Origin: Omnitrophica WOR_2 bacterium RBG_13_41_10
GTDB lineage: Bacteria; Omnitrophota; Gorgyraeia; Gygaellales; Profunditerraquicolaceae
Assembly (NCBI GenBank): GCA_001805465.1
Contig: MHGH01000012.1
Span: forward strand, 76,477 to 85,006
Direction of reading: 5' to 3'
DNA: 8,530 nucleotides
Positions 6,078 through 8,530 of this stretch are shown one piece after another. The position numbers and the translations under genes are program-made. The notes beneath the pieces were generated by a model. That model worked only from the letters and a program-made list of their open reading frames with translations, ran no database searches and was not told where the DNA came from. Positions within the stretch are counted from its first letter, which is position 1. Each line of letters begins with the position of its first letter.

Positions 6078-7472
6078 TTAAATTTCCGATAACGAATAGG
6101 TAATTCTGGTAGAATAATCTCCTGCTTTGATTTCTGGAGGATAAACTAATTCATAGATGACCTTAAAACTATCCGTAGAGCCATCTTCATCGGAAATAAA
6201 TAAATTAGTATCGCCTTTTTTTACCTCACTTTTTACAAGGAGCTGCAATTTCCCTTTGGTATCCATACTTTCGCTACGCATACTAAAGTAGCTATTGGGG
6301 ATAGTATTACCTTCCTTATCTGTAAGGTCGGAATAGATATTCTGGCTAACCTGGTATTGCTTGCCAATATTAGTTTTTATGCTAATAAGTACTTCGTTTG
6401 TTTTAGGAGGGCCTTGAGGCTTTAAATCTTTGAATTCTAATGTTCCTTTTTCATCTTGCGGTGTAATCGCAATATCAAATATAGGCGCTATTTCTATCTC
6501 TAATTCCAAAGATTTCAAAAAACTAAACGGTTTATCGGCCTGCTCTATATAATACTGCAGCATAGACTTGTAATTGCCTGCCTTCTGACCAGATAAATCG
6601 CCTAAACTATAAGTCACCAATAAACTTGCCTCTGCTTCGCCTGTGGGTTTTGATGTATAGATAGCCTGTTGCTGATATGATAAGGGGCTAGGAGATAAAC
6701 CCGTTCCTTTTTTAGCCGGGTTTGTAGCAATATTCACGGTTTTATAATCAATTTGGCTACCGTCAACAGACTCTAAGGGCCTATTAATAACCTGGACTAT
6801 GCTAAATAAAGTATCCGGCTGCCTGTTAATATTTATCTGTACATCAAAGGTTGCTTCTTCTTTGGTCTTGGAACTAAGCTTTAGGTAATTTAAACCTGAT
6901 TGAGGTATTATTTCTATAGAAGGACCAAGGGTTTCTTTTGGGCTGACTGTAATATAAATATCCAATATTTTTGTTACTGAGGTTCTGGTAGAATCTATGG
7001 GTATCAAAGTAAAACTAACCCTACCAAAATAATTTCCGGCTGCTATGTTTTCTATCTGATTAAGGCCGTAAACAATAGTAAAACTATCGGCATGGCCTTG
7101 GACATCGGAGATATAGAGTATATCGTCAAACCTTACCGGTGCATCATCGGAGGGAACACGCAAATCCCCGTATCTATTGGTGCCGCGCAATCCCCGTATA
7201 ACAAAATTATCCCGAATCACCACTGCCGGATTATCTCTGTTTTCTAACGGCGTAATAACCTTCTGCACTACTTGATAACGCGTAGTAACAGTAGAGTTTA
7301 TCGTTATGTTAACACCCTTATAGAGATTGGCGGGATTTAACTCTAATCTATATCCGCCTTCGGTAAGATCATAAGACAGATCAAAAGTATCAGCTAGCGC
7401 ATTAATCGCAAAGGTAAAAGCTAATATTAAAAAAAATAAAAAACTACCCAGATACTTTTTATTATTGCTCAT
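6078..7472 (-). CDS. Secreted protein of three tandem pilin/Ig-like beta domains; candidate fibre tip or minor subunit
   Basis: The 464-aa product has a signal peptide ending at ALA (residue 27). The rest divides into three similar beta domains of about 130-150 residues (about 28-180, 186-325, 331-464). Each has an early strand (YQVVQKV 66-72, FSIVQVI 223-229, YQVSQNI 373-379). Each ends with F/L-x-x-x-Y-x-L, a linker, and A-G-N/D-Y (AAGNYFGRVSFTL 144-156, KAGNYKSMLQYYI 297-309, KAGDYSTRITYSL 449-461). Domains 1 and 3 also share L-Y/F-I-S-D...G...DSF before that block. The A-G-x-Y closing strand is the same feature seen at the end of the major subunit and in archaic chaperone-usher pilins. 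Being first in the operon and multi-domain suggests a tip or adhesive component; this is inference. The start has a strong ribosome site, AAGGAGG, and its own consensus promoter. Confidence 0.75.
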   Translation of the reverse strand: MSNNKKYLGSFLFFLILAFTFAINALADTFDLSYDLTEGGYRLELNPANLYKGVNITINSTVTTRYQVVQKVITPLENRDNPAVVIRDNFVIRGLRGTNRYGDLRVPSDDAPVRFDDILYISDVQGHADSFTIVYGLNQIENIAAGNYFGRVSFTLIPIDSTRTSVTKILDIYITVSPKETLGPSIEIIPQSGLNYLKLSSKTKEEATFDVQININRQPDTLFSIVQVINRPLESVDGSQIDYKTVNIATNPAKKGTGLSPSPLSYQQQAIYTSKPTGEAEASLLVTYSLGDLSGQKAGNYKSMLQYYIEQADKPFSFLKSLELEIEIAPIFDIAITPQDEKGTLEFKDLKPQGPPKTNEVLISIKTNIGKQYQVSQNIYSDLTDKEGNTIPNSYFSMRSESMDTKGKLQLLVKSEVKKGDTNLFISDEDGSTDSFKVIYELVYPPEIKAGDYSTRITYSLSEI

Positions 7473-7475
7473 TCG

Positions 7476-7498
7476 CTACCCCCTCCTTTTAGGGGTAG
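7476..7498 (-). promoter_or_regulatory. Hairpin enclosing the operon's Shine-Dalgarno
   Basis: In the minus-strand RNA, CTACCCCT pairs with GGGGGTAG (8 pairs, one G-U) leaving an AAAAGGA loop; the AAGGAGG ribosome site of the 464-aa gene is half loop, half stem. The 5' arm overlaps the -10 box and initiation region of the proximal promoter. Transcripts starting there should therefore lack the arm and keep the site free, whereas longer transcripts should carry the complete hairpin. Confidence 0.6.
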
Positions 7499-7525
7499 TA
7501 TAAATTCCTAACTTCTCTCTGTCAA
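7497..7525 (-). promoter_or_regulatory. Proximal consensus promoter of the fibre operon
   Basis: On the minus strand TTGACA (7520-7525) and TATACT (7497-7502) are 17 bp apart, a full consensus -35 and a 5/6 -10. Initiation is expected near 7490, giving a 5' leader of only about 18 bases that begins right at the AAAAGGAGG ribosome site. Confidence 0.82.
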
Positions 7526-7558
7526 TCAATTTCTATAGACTAAATTCTGCAAATTGAT
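7525..7558. repeat. Inverted repeat abutting the proximal -35 box
   Basis: ATCAATTT (7525-7532) and AAATTGAT (7551-7558) are perfect inverted copies whose starts are 26 bp apart, lying immediately upstream of the proximal -35 hexamer. The position fits a dimeric activator site. Short AT-rich arms make chance occurrence quite possible. Confidence 0.35.
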
Positions 7559-7602
7559 ACTGAGCGGCTATTATTTTTGTGGTGAATTGACCGCGAACGT
7601 AC

Positions 7603-7647
7603 AAAAAAAAGAAAGCCAGACTGACCTTTTTTAGTCAATCCGGCTTT
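7603..7647 (-). terminator. Intrinsic terminator inside the operon leader
   Basis: On the minus strand a 14-bp stem forms between AAAGCCGGATTGAC (7634-7647) and GTCAGTCTGGCTTT (7612-7625), with two G-U pairs. It has an 8-base loop, one C, then eight T (7603-7610). It would stop transcripts from the distal promoter after about 120 bases, upstream of the proximal promoter. Confidence 0.88.
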
Positions 7648-7722
7648 AAAATTTACCATGGCAAATCCAACCTACCTCCAAGATTGGATTATACCGGATT
7701 AATAACAACTTTTAAAAAGCTT
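7603..7722 (-). ncRNA. Candidate leader RNA / attenuator, about 120 nt
   Basis: This is the predicted transcript from the distal promoter to the terminator. It contains a hairpin at 7664-7690 (10-bp stem AATCCAATCT/AGGTTGGATT with one G-U pair, loop TGGAGGT). A possible antiterminator also exists: TTAATCCGGT (7693-7702) can pair over 10 bp with GCCGGATTGA (7635-7644), the 5' arm of the terminator. That switch-like competition suggests a regulated leader or a small RNA. It does not match any riboswitch class I recognise. A 39-codon frame (ATG at 7657-7659) runs through the terminator and is probably not a gene. Confidence 0.5.
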
Positions 7723-7728
7723 TTATTA

Positions 7729-7757
7729 AGTATACCTTATTTCTTATTTTTTGTCAA
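7729..7757 (-). promoter_or_regulatory. Distal consensus promoter, upstream of the leader
   Basis: TTGACA (7752-7757) and TATACT (7729-7734) are 17 bp apart on the minus strand, the same hexamers and spacing as the proximal promoter. It starts just downstream of the PilZ gene stop (7770) and should initiate near 7722. Confidence 0.82.
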
Positions 7758-7769
7758 CTTTTTTTAGCT

Positions 7770-8129
7770 TCAAATCCCATTAATTTCCAAGGCTCTAGCT
7801 AAACCTATAAAGTCAATATTATCCAGGCATATCCCCAACCGCTGAAGCGCCCCATCTGATAAGATTTGAGACCAAACTATTTCTCCGCTAGTATAAAAAG
7901 GAGCGTGATGGTCCGGTATCTCTATCCACAGCTCTAACTTGGTATTGAGGGTTAAATTTTCTTTAGTAATAAAGGTGACAATGCCCACTCCGTTGCCGCT
8001 AATATCCACTGTCTCTGCTATGCCTTCTCTGCCGCTAGAAGAATCCAGGAACTTTAAGGGGATCCTCAGTTGTATCCTGGCGAATAACCTGCGGTCTTCT
8101 ATGCTAGACTTGTCTTCTGAGTTTGTCAT
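7770..8129 (-). CDS. PilZ-domain cyclic-di-GMP receptor
   Basis: From the ATG at 8129 the product has 119 residues. It is a stand-alone PilZ domain, the beta-barrel fold that binds cyclic di-GMP. Both signature motifs are intact: RRxxxR as RRLFAR (residues 13-18) and D-x-S-x-x-G as DISGNG (42-47). Typical PilZ strands follow (LNTKLELWIEIPD, FYTSGEIVWSQ, RLGICLDNID). There is no signal peptide or fused output domain, so it acts in the cytoplasm through a protein partner. The frame is open to a TTG at 8168, but that would overlap the upstream gene and lacks a ribosome site. ATG 8129 lies 13 bases after the upstream stop, with only a weak AGAAG. It is probably co-transcribed with the 109-aa gene and lies just before the fibre-operon leader with no terminator between, so read-through is possible. 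Confidence 0.9.
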   Translation of the reverse strand: MTNSEDKSSIEDRRLFARIQLRIPLKFLDSSSGREGIAETVDISGNGVGIVTFITKENLTLNTKLELWIEIPDHHAPFYTSGEIVWSQILSDGALQRLGICLDNIDFIGLARALEINGI

Positions 8130-8142
8130 GTTTCTTCTGGGG

Positions 8143-8472
8143 CTACACTTTACATTGTTTAGAGGCAACGAGATTTATTTTTAAAGAATGCATAAATAAT
8201 ATCAAATATAGCTTGTCATTACTGATAGCGCAGATACTCCCTTTTATTCGGCAAAAAAATTTTTCTTTATGCTCTTTGCTATTGTGTTCTTTAAGAACAT
8301 ATAGGTAAGGTGCGGGTTTGGCAAGATTTTTATCCTTGATTTCTTTAACGATACAAACAAAATGCCGCCTGATAATAGTACGCATACCCTGCTTATCGTC
8401 TATTTCCGAGGAAGCAATTATCCTTCTTTTTTTATCTGTAGAAGTTATGTTCCTAAAGAGCAGGTCTCTCAT
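8143..8472 (-). CDS. Unrecognised small basic protein upstream of the PilZ gene
   Basis: The 109-aa product begins MRDLLFRNITSTDKKRR and is rich in Lys/Arg. It has several hydrophobic strand-like segments (HFVCIVKEIKD, YLYVLKEHN, KFFCRIKGSICAI, LYLILFMHSLKINL) and three cysteines, but no signal peptide or membrane helix. The ribosome site AGAGGA (8481-8486) sits 8 bases before the ATG, and the PilZ gene follows its stop by 13 bases. Both support a real gene and an operon. I cannot name a family. The alternating strands suggest a small cytoplasmic beta-barrel or sandwich. Pairing with a PilZ protein makes a signalling partner conceivable, but that is speculation from position only. Confidence 0.75.
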   Translation of the reverse strand: MRDLLFRNITSTDKKRRIIASSEIDDKQGMRTIIRRHFVCIVKEIKDKNLAKPAPYLYVLKEHNSKEHKEKFFCRIKGSICAISNDKLYLILFMHSLKINLVASKQCKV

Positions 8473-8486
8473 TTCTTTGATCCTCT

Positions 8487-8530
8487 TTAATAAGAAGCCG
8501 GGTTAACCTTCAATATTAGATTCCCCTTAT
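8487..8530 (-). CDS. Possible last codons of an upstream gene (partial)
   Basis: One minus-strand frame is open from the window edge to a TAA at 8487-8489, ending ...KGNLILKVNPASY. The stop lies just before the ribosome site of the 109-aa gene, and no terminator or promoter intervenes, as expected inside an operon. Only 13 codons are visible, so it may be chance. Confidence 0.3.
   Translation of the reverse strand, partial: KGNLILKVNPASY

Noticed and set aside
7540..7659. A 39-codon minus-strand frame in the operon leader, starting at ATG 7659 downstream of a GGAGG
   Set aside because: It runs straight through the terminator stem and T-run, the GGAGG is about 15 bases from the ATG and sits in a hairpin loop, and the product has no recognisable pattern.

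Overview
The window is moderately AT-rich bacterial DNA. Its content points to a Gram-negative (diderm) organism: signal-peptide proteins, an outer-membrane beta-barrel protein, a periplasmic chaperone-like protein, and two cyclic-di-GMP elements. The general look resembles uncultivated Planctomycetota/Verrucomicrobiota-side lineages such as Omnitrophota. That placement is a weak inference from protein style, not from a marker gene.

Left edge (1-698, + strand): the 3' end of a carbohydrate-active enzyme of cellobiose-phosphorylase (GH94-like) type, open to the window edge. Next (699-955) is a regulatory leader: a sigma70-type promoter, a cyclic-di-GMP-I (GEMM-I) riboswitch with an intrinsic terminator, and a second terminator-like hairpin that ends exactly at the next start codon. 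The riboswitch leads into a two-gene + strand unit: a small ribbon-helix-helix-like protein (956-1258) translationally coupled to a 95-aa secreted protein (1255-1542).

Converging on it, with stop codons only two bases apart, is a four-gene minus-strand operon (7472 down to 1545). In transcription order it encodes a three-domain secreted beta-sandwich protein (464 aa), a probable major fibre subunit with a near-perfect ribosome binding site (236 aa), a two-Ig-domain periplasmic chaperone-like protein (297 aa), and a ~920-aa outer-membrane protein. The last consists of a TPR, a pilus-secretin-type N-domain, a beta-barrel and two SdrD-B-like calcium domains. Together they look like a surface-fibre assembly system analogous to archaic chaperone-usher pili, with a non-canonical outer-membrane component in place of a standard usher.

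Upstream of this operon (7473-7769) is an unusual leader. It holds two near-identical consensus promoters (TTGACA-17-TATACT), a hairpin with a Shine-Dalgarno-like GGAGG in its loop, an intrinsic terminator with a possible antiterminator, and a second hairpin that would hide the operon's Shine-Dalgarno only in transcripts from the distal promoter. Further right, also on the minus strand, are a PilZ (cyclic-di-GMP receptor) protein (7770-8129), an unrecognised 109-aa basic protein (8143-8472), and possibly the last codons of another gene.

Working model (inference): cyclic di-GMP is read on both flanks of the fibre operon, by the PilZ protein upstream and by the riboswitch downstream. The riboswitch folds as an OFF switch, so high cyclic di-GMP should shut down the ribbon-helix-helix protein and the small secreted protein. 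If the former represses the fibre operon, this would couple fibre production to the sessile state.
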